From positions 1 through 64,000 of the forward strand of contig JAFDVS010000005.1 in NCBI GenBank assembly GCA_018268935.1: a DNA stretch of 64,000 bases, given 5' to 3'. The position numbers and the translations under genes are program-made. The notes under the pieces are model-generated. The model was not told the origin of the DNA and made no database searches. It was given only the letters and a program-made list of their open reading frames with translations. Position 1 is the first letter of the stretch; the number at the start of each line of letters is the position of its first letter. The stretch comes from Acidobacteriota bacterium. Its GTDB lineage: Bacteria > Acidobacteriota > Terriglobia > Bryobacterales > Bryobacteraceae. Positions 17,291 to 25,783 of this stretch are shown here, piece after piece.

Positions 17291-18654
17291 TCCTTCTGTT
17301 GTGCGTTGGTGTGGCGGCCGCGCAGAATGTACGGCCGTTGGAAGAGCAGAAGCTGCTGCGCGCAATCTACAAAGAGATGGTGGAGCACAACACCAGCTAC
17401 ACCACCGGCCAGACTACCGCGGCTGCTGAAGCGGTGGCGAAGCGTTTACGTGATGCCGGATTTCCGGCGGCGGATATTCATGTGGACGGCGCCGCGCCAC
17501 ACAAGAAGAACGTCGTGGTGCGCTACCGGGGCACGGGGGTGAAGAAGCCGTTGTTGTTGTTAGCGCATCTGGATGTGGTGGAAGCGAAGCGCTCCGATTG
17601 GGAGCATGATCCGTTTGTGCTGCGCGAGGAGGGCGGATATTTTTACGGGCGGGGCACCGGCGACGACAAAGCGCAGGGCTCCATCTGGCTGGCCAATCTC
17701 ATTCAGTACAGGAAGGAAGGCTGGAAGCCGGAACGCGATCTCATCGTCGCCTGGACCGCGGACGAAGAGGGCTGGGGCAAGTACAACGGCGTGTCGTGGC
17801 TGCTGAAGAATCATCGCGATTGGATCGATGCCGAGTTCTGTGTGAACGAAGGCGGCTGGGGCGAAATGAGCCAGGGACGCAAGTTGATGAATCAAGTTCA
17901 GGTGAGTGAGAAGACGTTCGTCACATTCCGCCTGGAAGTGCGCAATCCCGGTGGGCACAGTTCGGTGCCGGTGAAGGAGAATGCGATTTACCGGCTGGCT
18001 CGCGCGATAGAAAAAGTGTCGCAACTCGAGTTCCCGGCGAAGCTGAACGACGTTACACGCGGCTACTTCGAGAGCATGGCCAATCTCTACGATGGTTCGC
18101 TGCGGCAGGACCTGATGAACGTGACGCGCGGCGATGCGGCGGCGATCGCACGCGTTGCGGCGCATTCGGCGGCATGGAATGCCACGCTGCGGACGACTTG
18201 TGTCACCACGATGCTGGATGGCGGGCACGCCGAAAACGCGCTGCCGCAGACGGCCGGAGTGCTGGTGAATTGCCGTGTGTTGCCGGAAGAAAGCGCCGCG
18301 TCGGTGCAGGAGGCGCTGCGGCGCGCCGTGGCCGATGACCAGGTGCGCATCGGGTACTATCGCGAAGAACCTACGCAAGGCCCGGCTTCGCCCATGCGCG
18401 AGGATGTGATGGCAGCAACCCGTAAGGTGACGGCATCCATGTGGCCTGGAGTGCCGGTGGTTCCGATCATGGTGATGGGCGGCACGGACGGGATGTTTCT
18501 GCGGCTCGCCGGTATTCCCACCTACGGCGTGATGGGGCTATTCCTCGATCGGGACGATCTGCGCTTTCACGGATCGAATGAGCGCATCGGCGTGAAGGAA
18601 TTCTACGAGGCGCAGGAATTCCTCTACCGGCTGGTGAAACAACTGGCGCAATAA
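17257..18654 (+). CDS. M20 family zinc peptidase
   Basis: 465 residues with a signal-like N-terminus (LILLLCVGVAAAQ). Metal-binding residues of the M20/M25/M40 family are in place: H104-x-D106 (LAHLDVV), D136 (GTGDDKAQG) and E170-E171 (TADEEGWG). The dimerisation-domain motif NPGGHSSVPV is also present. It probably removes terminal residues from dipeptides or small peptides produced by the S9 enzyme upstream, whose 3' end it overlaps by 34 bases. The ATG at 17257 is used because no in-frame alternative keeps the signal peptide intact. Confidence 0.9.
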   Translation: MVRQACEKPALILLLCVGVAAAQNVRPLEEQKLLRAIYKEMVEHNTSYTTGQTTAAAEAVAKRLRDAGFPAADIHVDGAAPHKKNVVVRYRGTGVKKPLLLLAHLDVVEAKRSDWEHDPFVLREEGGYFYGRGTGDDKAQGSIWLANLIQYRKEGWKPERDLIVAWTADEEGWGKYNGVSWLLKNHRDWIDAEFCVNEGGWGEMSQGRKLMNQVQVSEKTFVTFRLEVRNPGGHSSVPVKENAIYRLARAIEKVSQLEFPAKLNDVTRGYFESMANLYDGSLRQDLMNVTRGDAAAIARVAAHSAAWNATLRTTCVTTMLDGGHAENALPQTAGVLVNCRVLPEESAASVQEALRRAVADDQVRIGYYREEPTQGPASPMREDVMAATRKVTASMWPGVPVVPIMVMGGTDGMFLRLAGIPTYGVMGLFLDRDDLRFHGSNERIGVKEFYEAQEFLYRLVKQLAQ

Positions 18655-18659
18655 ATGTT

Positions 18660-20147
18660 TCAGGCCCTGACGCGCAGGTAGGAGTACACCGGCACGCCTA
18701 GAAGCACGATGCCCAGTCCCGGCCATGTGGTTGCCGGGCGATAGACGAACAACACCACGAGAATCGCCCCTGCGCCCAGAATGTACAGCGCGGGAATCAC
18801 GGGATAGCCGAACGCCTTGTACGGCCGCTCCGCGTTGGGACGCGTAGCCCGCAAGCGGAAGATTCCAGCCACAGTGAGGATGTAGAAAATCAGCGCCGCG
18901 GAGATGACGTAATCAAGCAGATTGCCGTACAGGTTGCCGTAGGTGTTGGTCTGCGGATTGAACGTTCGTGGCAGCACCAGCAACACGGACCAGATGCCTT
19001 GCACCATCAGGGCCCAGGCGGGCACATGGGTCTTGCTGAGCACTGCCGCCTGCGGGAAGAACAAGCGGTCGCGCGCCATGGCGTAATAGGCGCGGGCGCC
19101 GGCGAGAATCAATCCGTTGATGCAGCCGAATGTGGAGATCATGATGCCCACCGCCATTATCAGCGTGCCGGCTCCGGGGAAGATCTTCTGTAGTGTCGCC
19201 GTGGCTACGCGGTCCGATGGCGCGGTTTGGATTTCGGCCAGTGGCAATGTCACCAGATAGGCCACGTTCGCCAGCAGGTAGAGCGTGATCACTAATCCAG
19301 TGCCAAGGGCGAGTGAGAGTGGGATGTTCCGCTTTGGGTTGATCACTTCACCCGCGGTGAACGTGATGTTGTTCCAGGCATCGGCGGAGAACAGCGATCC
19401 GGTCTGTGAGACGCAGATGGCCACAAACAGTCCGAACGTGGTCAGCGCGGAAATGCCTGGGACAATATCCACCGTGTTGCGGGCATTCCACAGGTTGCCG
19501 AAATTGTCGCTGACGGCGGTGCTGTTCCAGCCCAGTGTGAGCCCCAGCCCGATGAGCACGAACAAAGACCCCGTTTTCGCCGTGGTGAAAACATTCTGCA
19601 CGATCTTGCCGTATTGCAGACCCTTGGTATTCGTCCAGGTGAGGAAGGCGATGACGACGACTCCCAGCAACTGCGCTGTTGATAACGACACGGCATAGCC
19701 CTGGGTGAGGTGCAGAGGTGGGATGAGGTAGTTGGTTTCGGAGATTGTGGGAAGCAGCAATCCGGTGAACCTGGCGAAGGCCACTGCCACCGCGGCGATG
19801 GTTCCGGTCTGGATCACGAGAAACAGTGTCCAGCCATAGAGGAACCCCCACAGCGGAGAGAATGCTTCGCGCAGATAGACGTACTGGCCGCCGGCCCGCG
19901 GCATCATCGCTGCCAACTCACCGTAGGAGAGTGCACCGGTGACAGTGAGCAATCCGGCTACTAGCCAAACCACCAGCAACCAACCTGCGCTCCCCACCTG
20001 CCGTGCGGCCTCAGCGGACACAATGAAGATCCCCGAGCCGATCATCGACCCGACGACAATCATCGTTGAATCGAGTAGGCCGAGCCTCCGTTCGAATTCG
20101 TTGTCTGCGTGCGTGGAGGGGGCTTCCACGGTCCTCGGTTGAGCCAT
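18660..20147 (-). CDS. APC superfamily amino acid permease
   Basis: 495 residues with about 12 membrane segments. The first helix carries the APC signature GSMIGSGIFIVSAE (about residues 32-45), and the second is followed by the conserved GALSYGELAAMMPRAGGQYVY. This is the amino acid/polyamine/organocation group; LAT-type exchangers and cationic amino-acid transporters are closest in look. It ends the long minus-strand operon starting at the rsmB-like gene, 13 bases after the hydrolase, and converges with the M20 peptidase gene, leaving only a 5-base gap. Substrate unknown. Confidence 0.9.
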   Translation of the reverse strand: MAQPRTVEAPSTHADNEFERRLGLLDSTMIVVGSMIGSGIFIVSAEAARQVGSAGWLLVVWLVAGLLTVTGALSYGELAAMMPRAGGQYVYLREAFSPLWGFLYGWTLFLVIQTGTIAAVAVAFARFTGLLLPTISETNYLIPPLHLTQGYAVSLSTAQLLGVVVIAFLTWTNTKGLQYGKIVQNVFTTAKTGSLFVLIGLGLTLGWNSTAVSDNFGNLWNARNTVDIVPGISALTTFGLFVAICVSQTGSLFSADAWNNITFTAGEVINPKRNIPLSLALGTGLVITLYLLANVAYLVTLPLAEIQTAPSDRVATATLQKIFPGAGTLIMAVGIMISTFGCINGLILAGARAYYAMARDRLFFPQAAVLSKTHVPAWALMVQGIWSVLLVLPRTFNPQTNTYGNLYGNLLDYVISAALIFYILTVAGIFRLRATRPNAERPYKAFGYPVIPALYILGAGAILVVLFVYRPATTWPGLGIVLLGVPVYSYLRVRA

Positions 20148-20160
20148 GGATTCAATGGTA

Positions 20161-20784
20161 TCAGCCCAGGTCCGCGATCAATTGCTCCAGTTGCGGCAGT
20201 CCTCCGGCGAAGAAATGATCCTGCGCATCCACCCACAGGAATCGCTTCTCTCCGGGTAAGGATTCGTAGAACCGGTAGGCATCTTGCGGCGAACAGATGG
20301 CGTCGTTGCGGCTGTGAACAAAGATGCGCGGGACGGGGCAGGGAAGCAGGTCCTCCGCATGTGCGTATTGTGGAGGAAACCCCACGGCCACCGCGCGCGT
20401 TGCGCCGGCGCACTGCTGCGCCATCTTCAACACCACTCTCGATCCGAAGCTGAATCCGGAGATCGTGTATGGCAACTGAGGATACCGTTCGCGCAACACA
20501 GCGAGTGCCGCGCGGGCATCTTCCACCTCGCCGATGCCGTGCCCATGCGCGCCTTCGCTGAGGTTGACGCCACGGAAGTTGAATCGCAGTACGACATGTC
20601 CGGAGCGGCGAAAGCCTTTTGCCAGGCGGTAGACCACTTTGTTGTGCATGGTGCCGCCGTGCAGCGGATGGGGATGGCAAACGAGCGCCGCCTGTTCCGG
20701 TTCGCGGTCTTCGGGCTCTTCCAGAAGGGCCTCCAGCTTACCGGCAGGCCCTTCGAGGAACAGCGACTCAATGCGGCGCGGCAC
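20161..20784 (-). CDS. alpha/beta hydrolase (COG2945-type)
   Basis: 207 residues. The order CHPHPLHGGTMHNKVV, then RFNFRGVNLSEG, then the nucleophile elbow G-F-S-F-G (ISGFSFGS, about residue 108-115), a DAICSP acid region and DAQDHFFAGG for the catalytic His, is typical of the small cytosolic hydrolase family COG2945. No signal peptide. The gene starts 2 bases after the yajQ stop, so it is coupled. Physiological ester substrate unknown. Confidence 0.85.
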   Translation of the reverse strand: MPRRIESLFLEGPAGKLEALLEEPEDREPEQAALVCHPHPLHGGTMHNKVVYRLAKGFRRSGHVVLRFNFRGVNLSEGAHGHGIGEVEDARAALAVLRERYPQLPYTISGFSFGSRVVLKMAQQCAGATRAVAVGFPPQYAHAEDLLPCPVPRIFVHSRNDAICSPQDAYRFYESLPGEKRFLWVDAQDHFFAGGLPQLEQLIADLG

Positions 20785-20786
20785 AG

Positions 20787-21287
20787 CTAGTTCGACCGGT
20801 AATTGGTGAACTGCATGTCGATGCCGAAGTCGTGGCCGCGCAGCACGGCGATGATTTCCTGGAGCGTGTCGCGATCCTTGCCCGTGACGCGCACCATGTC
20901 GCCTTGAATGGAGGCCTGCACTTTTTTCTTGCTGTCCTTGATCGCCTTCACGATCTCGCGCGCCTTCTCAATGGGGATGCCTTGCTGCAGCGTGATCTCC
21001 TGGCGCACCGAGGATCCGGCGGCCTGCTGCACTTCGCCGTACTGGAGCCCCTTGAGCGGCACTTTGCGTTTGACCAGCTTGCCTTCCAGGATCTCCACCA
21101 CGGCCTTCAGCTTGAACTCATCCTTGCTGGTGAGCGTGATCTTCTTGTCCTTCTCAACGAGGACGATCTCAGACTTGCTGTCCTTGAGGTCGTAACGAGT
21201 GATGATCTCTTTGCTCGCCTGATTGATGGCGTTCACCACTTCAGGCATCTCGATTACGGATACGATGTCGAATGAATTCTCGGGCAT
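20787..21287 (-). CDS. yajQ: YajQ family nucleotide-binding protein
   Basis: 166 residues, the usual family length. The N-terminus MPENSFDIVS and the segments ITRYDLKDSKSEI and RVTGKDRDTLQEIIA are diagnostic for YajQ/DUF520, a two-domain ferredoxin-like fold. In Xanthomonas a YajQ protein binds cyclic di-GMP and works with a transcription factor; in other bacteria it binds RNA or nucleotides, so its role here is open. It lies 8 bases after the response regulator gene in the same operon. Confidence 0.95.
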   Translation of the reverse strand: MPENSFDIVSVIEMPEVVNAINQASKEIITRYDLKDSKSEIVLVEKDKKITLTSKDEFKLKAVVEILEGKLVKRKVPLKGLQYGEVQQAAGSSVRQEITLQQGIPIEKAREIVKAIKDSKKKVQASIQGDMVRVTGKDRDTLQEIIAVLRGHDFGIDMQFTNYRSN

Positions 21288-21295
21288 TGTTCTAT

Positions 21296-21877
21296 CTATC
21301 TTAGTTTTTTTAGAGCGATCAGGACGTGGAGGGTGATCTCATCGATCATGGCAGGCATGGCGGCTTCGAGAGCGAGCGTCACGGCGGCCCTTACCCTTTC
21401 TTCATCGGCCTGGGATAGCCCGGCAGGTGCTGGTATGGGCGCCGGCTCCGGTTCCGGCTCTGGTTCCGGTTCCACGGCAGCGGCGCTGTGATCCTGATTG
21501 CGTGCCAGCCTGGCCGCTTCCGCCAGTGGCCGGATGGTATCCATCACCACCGATGCCTCAAACGGCTTCTTCAGCAGCGCATCGCTGCCCGCTTGCGAAG
21601 CTTCCTCTTCATCCAGCGGTTCCAGCACTCCGGCGGTCAGCACCACGCGCACATGCCGGAACTTCGGATTTCCTTTTACATCGCGGCAGATATCGAACCC
21701 GGAGCGTTTGGGAAGGAAGGCGTCGGCAACGATTACATCGGGATTCACATCCTCCAGACGCACCATCGCGGTTTCACCATCGGTGACGGAAATGACTTCG
21801 AAGCCTTCTTCACGCAAAATCCGCTCGCCCATGCGCTGTGCATGCGGGCTGTCATCGGCGAGCAGAATGCGGCTCAT
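21296..21877 (-). CDS. response regulator with receiver domain, acidic-Pro linker and helical tail
   Basis: 193 residues. The receiver domain (1-120) has the acidic pair D8-D9, phospho-acceptor D52, T81 and K104-P105, so it should be phosphorylatable. A Pro-Glu repeat linker (about 136-150) joins it to a helical tail of about 40 residues (SQADEERVRAAVTLALEAAMPAMIDEI) with no DNA-binding domain. The ATG overlaps the preceding BamD-like stop (TAATG). No histidine kinase is nearby. The tail may be an interaction or dimerisation module; similar stand-alone regulators occur in Acidobacteriota and Myxococcota. Confidence 0.85.
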   Translation of the reverse strand: MSRILLADDSPHAQRMGERILREEGFEVISVTDGETAMVRLEDVNPDVIVADAFLPKRSGFDICRDVKGNPKFRHVRVVLTAGVLEPLDEEEASQAGSDALLKKPFEASVVMDTIRPLAEAARLARNQDHSAAAVEPEPEPEPEPAPIPAPAGLSQADEERVRAAVTLALEAAMPAMIDEITLHVLIALKKLR

Positions 21878-23070
21878 TACTTCTTGTTCGATTTCTTCTT
21901 GCCTTTCTTCTGTTCGGGCGCGGGCGCCTGCTTGGTTTCCTCGGCGGGCTTGGCGGTGACGTCCGTTTTGGTTCCCTCCGGCTTGGGCGGATTGGCGCGG
22001 GCGTCAGGCTTGGAATCCAGTTGCGAAGAATCGTTCACGGTGGAGACACTCACGTCCGTGACGCCGCCGCCTTCCGCCACGGGAACGGGCACGCTGACGG
22101 GAATGGTTGGCGCCGTGCGTTGCATCGCAGGAGTGCCGGACTTCGCCGCCTGTGTGGTATCGGGGCTCTTGCGGAAGATGCCCATCGACTTGCTGAACGA
22201 TCCCTTCTTGGTGCGATTCTCTTCCTCGTACTTCATTCGCGCCAAGGCCACTGGATCGGGCTCAGGAACTTCCAGTTCCATTTCCTTCAACTTTTTCTTG
22301 GCCTCATCGACATAGGAACTGAGCGGATAATCTTTCACGATGCGGGCGTAGGCGTTGCCCGTTTTGTCGCGGAAGCGCGGGCCCATCTTGGAGTAGGAAT
22401 CGCCCAGCATCCACAGTGCCTCATCCGACTTGCTGAAGAGCGGATAGGCATCCACCAGCGATTGAAGTCGATTCGACGCGGCGGGATGACTGCCCTTGTT
22501 GTGATAGAAGAAACCGACGCGGTATTCGCCATCGGCGATCACTTCCTGGATGTTGCGCAGCAACTGCTGCGCCTGCGGCGCGTACTTGCTGTTGGGGAAT
22601 TGGACCAGCAACTGGCGGCATTCTTCTTCCGCTTTCACGGCGTGGGTCACGTCGCGATCCGCCTTTTCCATCTGGCGGTAGTGGATCATGCACACCTTCT
22701 CCTGCGCCTCAGCGGACTCTTCCAGCGTGGGATAGAACAGGATGAAGTCTTTGTATTCGGCTTCGGCCTGCGCCAAGCCGTGAGAGCCGCCTTCACGGAA
22801 CCAACTGTCGGCGATGGCTAACTTTGCTTTGGCCAGGAATTCGCTGCTGTCGTAGGTGTTGATGAGCGTCTGCAGGGTGAGGCGCGCCACTTCAAAGCGA
22901 TTCTTCTCCAGGTCGCGAACGGCTTTATCGAACAGAACCTTGTCGGGTTGTTGCGTGTCTTTGGAGATGGGGTTCTCGTATTTCTTGCGGCGGAATCCGC
23001 ATCCGGCGAGCATAGCGCCGCATACGGCCAACAGCACGAACTTGGCGAACCACTTGTTATGAAGCATCAT
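21877..23070 (-). CDS. bamD: outer membrane assembly lipoprotein BamD-like
   Basis: 397 residues. The lipobox L-A-G-C24 follows a signal peptide, so the protein should be lipidated. Residues about 45-275 contain tandem TPR-like repeats (LFDKAVRDLEKNRFEVARLTLQ; AQAEAEYKDFILFYP; NAYARIVKDYPLSSYVDEAKKKL) in the YfiO/BamD pattern. The C-terminal 110 residues are a low-complexity Pro/Lys/Glu tail ending in Lys-rich sequence, longer than in proteobacterial BamD. It probably helps insert the large receptor barrels encoded elsewhere in this window. Start may be the first or second Met. Confidence 0.85.
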   Translation of the reverse strand: MMLHNKWFAKFVLLAVCGAMLAGCGFRRKKYENPISKDTQQPDKVLFDKAVRDLEKNRFEVARLTLQTLINTYDSSEFLAKAKLAIADSWFREGGSHGLAQAEAEYKDFILFYPTLEESAEAQEKVCMIHYRQMEKADRDVTHAVKAEEECRQLLVQFPNSKYAPQAQQLLRNIQEVIADGEYRVGFFYHNKGSHPAASNRLQSLVDAYPLFSKSDEALWMLGDSYSKMGPRFRDKTGNAYARIVKDYPLSSYVDEAKKKLKEMELEVPEPDPVALARMKYEEENRTKKGSFSKSMGIFRKSPDTTQAAKSGTPAMQRTAPTIPVSVPVPVAEGGGVTDVSVSTVNDSSQLDSKPDARANPPKPEGTKTDVTAKPAEETKQAPAPEQKKGKKKSNKK

Positions 23071-23093
23071 TCAGCACTACCTCTTTGCGAAAT

Positions 23094-23768
23094 CTATACC
23101 CGGATCGCGGTTGCTTCCCGGGCTAGCTGTTGCATCCTTTTCACGGTTGTTTCCGGATCTTCACTCCCGAAGATACTGGAACCGGCCACGACCCAATCGC
23201 ATCCGGCACGCACGGCGCCGGCGATGTTGTCCGGGCCCAACCCGCCATCCATTTCAATTCGGAAGCTGCCTTTGTTCCGCTCGCGGCGTTCCGCGAGTGC
23301 CTGCACTTTGCGCAGGGAGTTGGGCAGAAATTGTTGTCCACCGAAGCCCGGGTTGACACTCATGACGAGCACGTAGTCTGCCAAATCGAGGACTTCGTCG
23401 AGTGTCGCTACGGGTGTGGAGGGGTTGATCACGACACCAGCCAGCGCGCCCTCGCTTTGGATCATACGCAATGTGCGATCGAGATGCGGGCAGGTTTCCT
23501 GATGAACCGATACCTGATCCGCGCCTGCCTCAATGAAGACCGGCGCGTAGCGATCGGGGTCAGTGATCATGAGGTGCACATCGAGGGTGAGTTTGGTCAC
23601 CTTTCGAATGGACTTCACCACGGGCGGTCCGAGGGTGAGGTTCGGTACGAAGTGCCCGTCCATTACATCCACGTGCAGCATCGACACTCCGGCCCTCTCC
23701 ATGCGCGCGATATCCTCGCCGAGGCGCGCGAAGTCTGCGGAAAGAATGGAAGGCAGGATTTCTACCAT
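23094..23768 (-). CDS. rpe: ribulose-phosphate 3-epimerase
   Basis: 224 residues, the standard length. The N-terminal ILPSILSADFARLGEDI and the metal-site signature LHVDVMDGHFVPNLT, then DVHLMI, MSVNPGFGGQ and a C-terminal VAGSSIFG phosphate loop are all conserved. It interconverts ribulose 5-phosphate and xylulose 5-phosphate in the pentose phosphate pathway. It follows the rsmB-like gene by 19 bases and precedes bamD by 23 bases on the same strand. Confidence 0.96.
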   Translation of the reverse strand: MVEILPSILSADFARLGEDIARMERAGVSMLHVDVMDGHFVPNLTLGPPVVKSIRKVTKLTLDVHLMITDPDRYAPVFIEAGADQVSVHQETCPHLDRTLRMIQSEGALAGVVINPSTPVATLDEVLDLADYVLVMSVNPGFGGQQFLPNSLRKVQALAERRERNKGSFRIEMDGGLGPDNIAGAVRAGCDWVVAGSSIFGSEDPETTVKRMQQLAREATAIRV

Positions 23769-23787
23769 CGGAACCTGGGGAAACTAC

Positions 23788-24888
23788 CTAAAATCGTAAC
23801 ACAGCGGCGTAAAAGCCATCCCCCGGTTGGACGCCGGGAAGGCGGTAGTGGGTTTCGTCCGGGGTGTGTCCCAACGCCTCGCGCACGACATGCTCGTTCT
23901 CTTCGGGCTCCAGCGAGCAGGTGGAATAGACCAGGATTCCGCCGGGCGCGACGCTATCGATTGCGTTCTTCAGGATGCGGACCTGCCTGGAGTGCAGGTC
24001 GGCGAAATCTTCCGGTCTCAGCCGGTAGCGGATCTCCGGATTGCGAGCCAGAGTGCCGGTGCCGGAGCAGGGCGCATCCACCAATACGCGGTCGAACTTG
24101 CGCCGGAACGGGAGCGGCTGCTGCGCGTCGATCTGCACCAGGCTGCAAGGGAGATCGCGCATCGCGGCCAGGCGGTGCAGATGCCGGTCACAGGCGATCA
24201 CCTCAGCGCCCAGTGCGATGGCTTGCGCTGTCTTGTTCCCCGGCGCCGCGCAGGTGTCCAGAAATCTGAGCCCAGGTTCCAGTTCGAGAAGCGTGATCAC
24301 CCACTGCGCTCCGATATCCTGCATCCGGCCGGTGGTTGGTTCTATCGTTGACTCCGGTTCGCTCTGCGCGTGCAGCGCGATGTGCTGCGCCGCTTCCACG
24401 CCGAAGTGTTCCACCCAGCGGGAGAAGATCCAGGGCGGAATGGAGTCTGCCGCGCTTGCATCGGGGAGTGGCGTCTTGTTCTTCAGCACAGCATTCACCA
24501 GTCCCGCGGCGGAAGTCTTCCGCGCCCGTTTCACCAGATTTACTGAGTCCGATACGACCGCATAGGCAGGCACACGATCGAGGAATCGCAACTGAAACAA
24601 GCCCATGCGCAATGCAACGCGCACTTCGATGTCGAGTTTGCGTCCATTGGTGCGCGCCGCGATCCAGGAATCAAGAGGCAACTGCCGGCGCAGTACACCG
24701 AAGACAATCTGATGCGCCAGCGACGCATCGCGCGGATCCAGTGGTTCACTTGCGGCGCGCAGCAGATCCGAAGCCCACGCGCCCTTCTCCACGCGGAGTA
24801 AGACATCGAATGCAACGCTTCGCGCGGGCGTACAGGAACCCTGTACGTCCTTTTTTTGTCGTTGTGCAACGGGCATTCGAGTGGCCAT
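23788..24888 (-). CDS. rsmB: RsmB-like 16S rRNA (cytosine-C5)-methyltransferase
   Basis: 366 residues from the ATG ending at 24888; a second ATG ends at 24876. An N-terminal NusB-like helical domain (about 20-145, VAFDVLLRVEKGAWASDLL) precedes the methyltransferase domain with the SAM-site FLDTCAAPGNKT, the RNA-MTase motif VDAPCSGTGTLARNPEIRYR and the second catalytic Cys in YSTCSLEPEENE. It should methylate C967 (E. coli numbering) of 16S rRNA. It heads the minus-strand operon and is divergent from the ttcA-like gene. The longer in-frame extension upstream reads antisense through ttcA and is rejected. Confidence 0.92.
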   Translation of the reverse strand: MATRMPVAQRQKKDVQGSCTPARSVAFDVLLRVEKGAWASDLLRAASEPLDPRDASLAHQIVFGVLRRQLPLDSWIAARTNGRKLDIEVRVALRMGLFQLRFLDRVPAYAVVSDSVNLVKRARKTSAAGLVNAVLKNKTPLPDASAADSIPPWIFSRWVEHFGVEAAQHIALHAQSEPESTIEPTTGRMQDIGAQWVITLLELEPGLRFLDTCAAPGNKTAQAIALGAEVIACDRHLHRLAAMRDLPCSLVQIDAQQPLPFRRKFDRVLVDAPCSGTGTLARNPEIRYRLRPEDFADLHSRQVRILKNAIDSVAPGGILVYSTCSLEPEENEHVVREALGHTPDETHYRLPGVQPGDGFYAAVLRF

Positions 24889-24894
24889 CGATTC

Positions 24895-24900
24895 TATAAT
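24895..24900 (+). promoter_or_regulatory. candidate -10 box just before the ttcA-like gene
   Basis: A perfect TATAAT ends 6 bases before the TTG start at 24907, again predicting a transcript with essentially no leader. It sits in the 18-base divergent gap with the rsmB-like gene. No good -35 is seen. Confidence 0.35.
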
Positions 24901-24906
24901 AGAAGC

Positions 24907-25695
24907 TTGGAAATCGAAAAGACGCTGCTGAGAAAGGTTGGGGAAGCCATCGGCCGGTTCCGCATGATTCAGGACGGCGATCGTGTGGCTGTCGCCTTGT
25001 CCGGCGGAAAAGATTCGGTGACGATGCTGGAGGCGCTGCTCGCACTCCAGAAGCGTGCTCCGATCCAATTTTCAGTTTGCGCCTTCACCGTGGAGCAGGG
25101 AAAGTTTCTACGTCCCATTGAGCCACTGGGGATCTGGCTGCGCGAGCGCGGCATCGATTGGAAATACGTGCAGGATAATCCCTCCCTGCAACTGCTGGAA
25201 GACCAGCCGGATCATGGCTGTGATCTGTGCAGCCGGTTCCGCCGCCGCGCGGTCTATGAGATTGCCCGCGGCCTGGGCGCGAACGTCATTGCTTTCGGCC
25301 ACACGGCCGACGACTTCTGTGAGTCGTTCCTGCGCAATGCGCTGTTTACGGGGCGCCTGAGTGCGCTTCCCGCGGTGACCTATTCCAGCAAGAAAGAGTT
25401 CCGGTTGATCCGCCCATTGGTTTTTGTGAGCGAAGAGATCACCCGCAAGTTCGCCGAGAGTCTGGGTGCGCCGGTCATCCCCTGCGGATGCTCGCAGCGC
25501 ACCGGCACAGTCCGGCGCAGTCTTCGTGATTTCTTCGCGGAATTGGAGCAGGACTACCCCCATCTAAAGGAAAACATGTTGTCCGCCATGGGAAACATTG
25601 AGCCGCAACGGCTTCTTGATGTCCGCTATCTCAATACCGATTTGACAGAAGATGCGGCGCCCAGTACACTCTTTCCGATTGTGACGGAATCGTAA
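24907..25695 (+). CDS. ttcA: TtcA-like tRNA 2-thiocytidine biosynthesis protein
   Basis: 262 residues from a TTG at 24907; an upstream ATG at 24856 would overlap rsmB and add an unlikely leader. The PP-loop SGGKDS (residues 32-37) binds ATP, C105-x-x-C108 and C193 can hold an iron-sulfur cluster, and AFGHTADDF is the family motif. TtcA puts sulfur on C32 of certain tRNAs. The protein is shorter than E. coli TtcA (about 311 residues), so another PP-loop sulfurtransferase role remains possible. Confidence 0.85.
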   Translation: MEIEKTLLRKVGEAIGRFRMIQDGDRVAVALSGGKDSVTMLEALLALQKRAPIQFSVCAFTVEQGKFLRPIEPLGIWLRERGIDWKYVQDNPSLQLLEDQPDHGCDLCSRFRRRAVYEIARGLGANVIAFGHTADDFCESFLRNALFTGRLSALPAVTYSSKKEFRLIRPLVFVSEEITRKFAESLGAPVIPCGCSQRTGTVRRSLRDFFAELEQDYPHLKENMLSAMGNIEPQRLLDVRYLNTDLTEDAAPSTLFPIVTES

Positions 25696-25783
25696 CAGAG
25701 ATTATGTTGACCTGCCACTATCCGGATGAGACACTAGGTCTTCCCGAGATACTCCCAGACACGCTTAGCCGGTTGAGGTTGTA

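Noticed and set aside
21427..21495. Pro-Glu coding repeat in the response regulator considered as a DNA repeat element
   Set aside because: It is in frame, lies between two folded parts and is best read as a protein linker.
25696..25783. Possible RNA gene or terminator in the gap between ttcA and the DUF47 gene
   Set aside because: No stable stem with a T-run and no tRNA-like cloverleaf could be traced.
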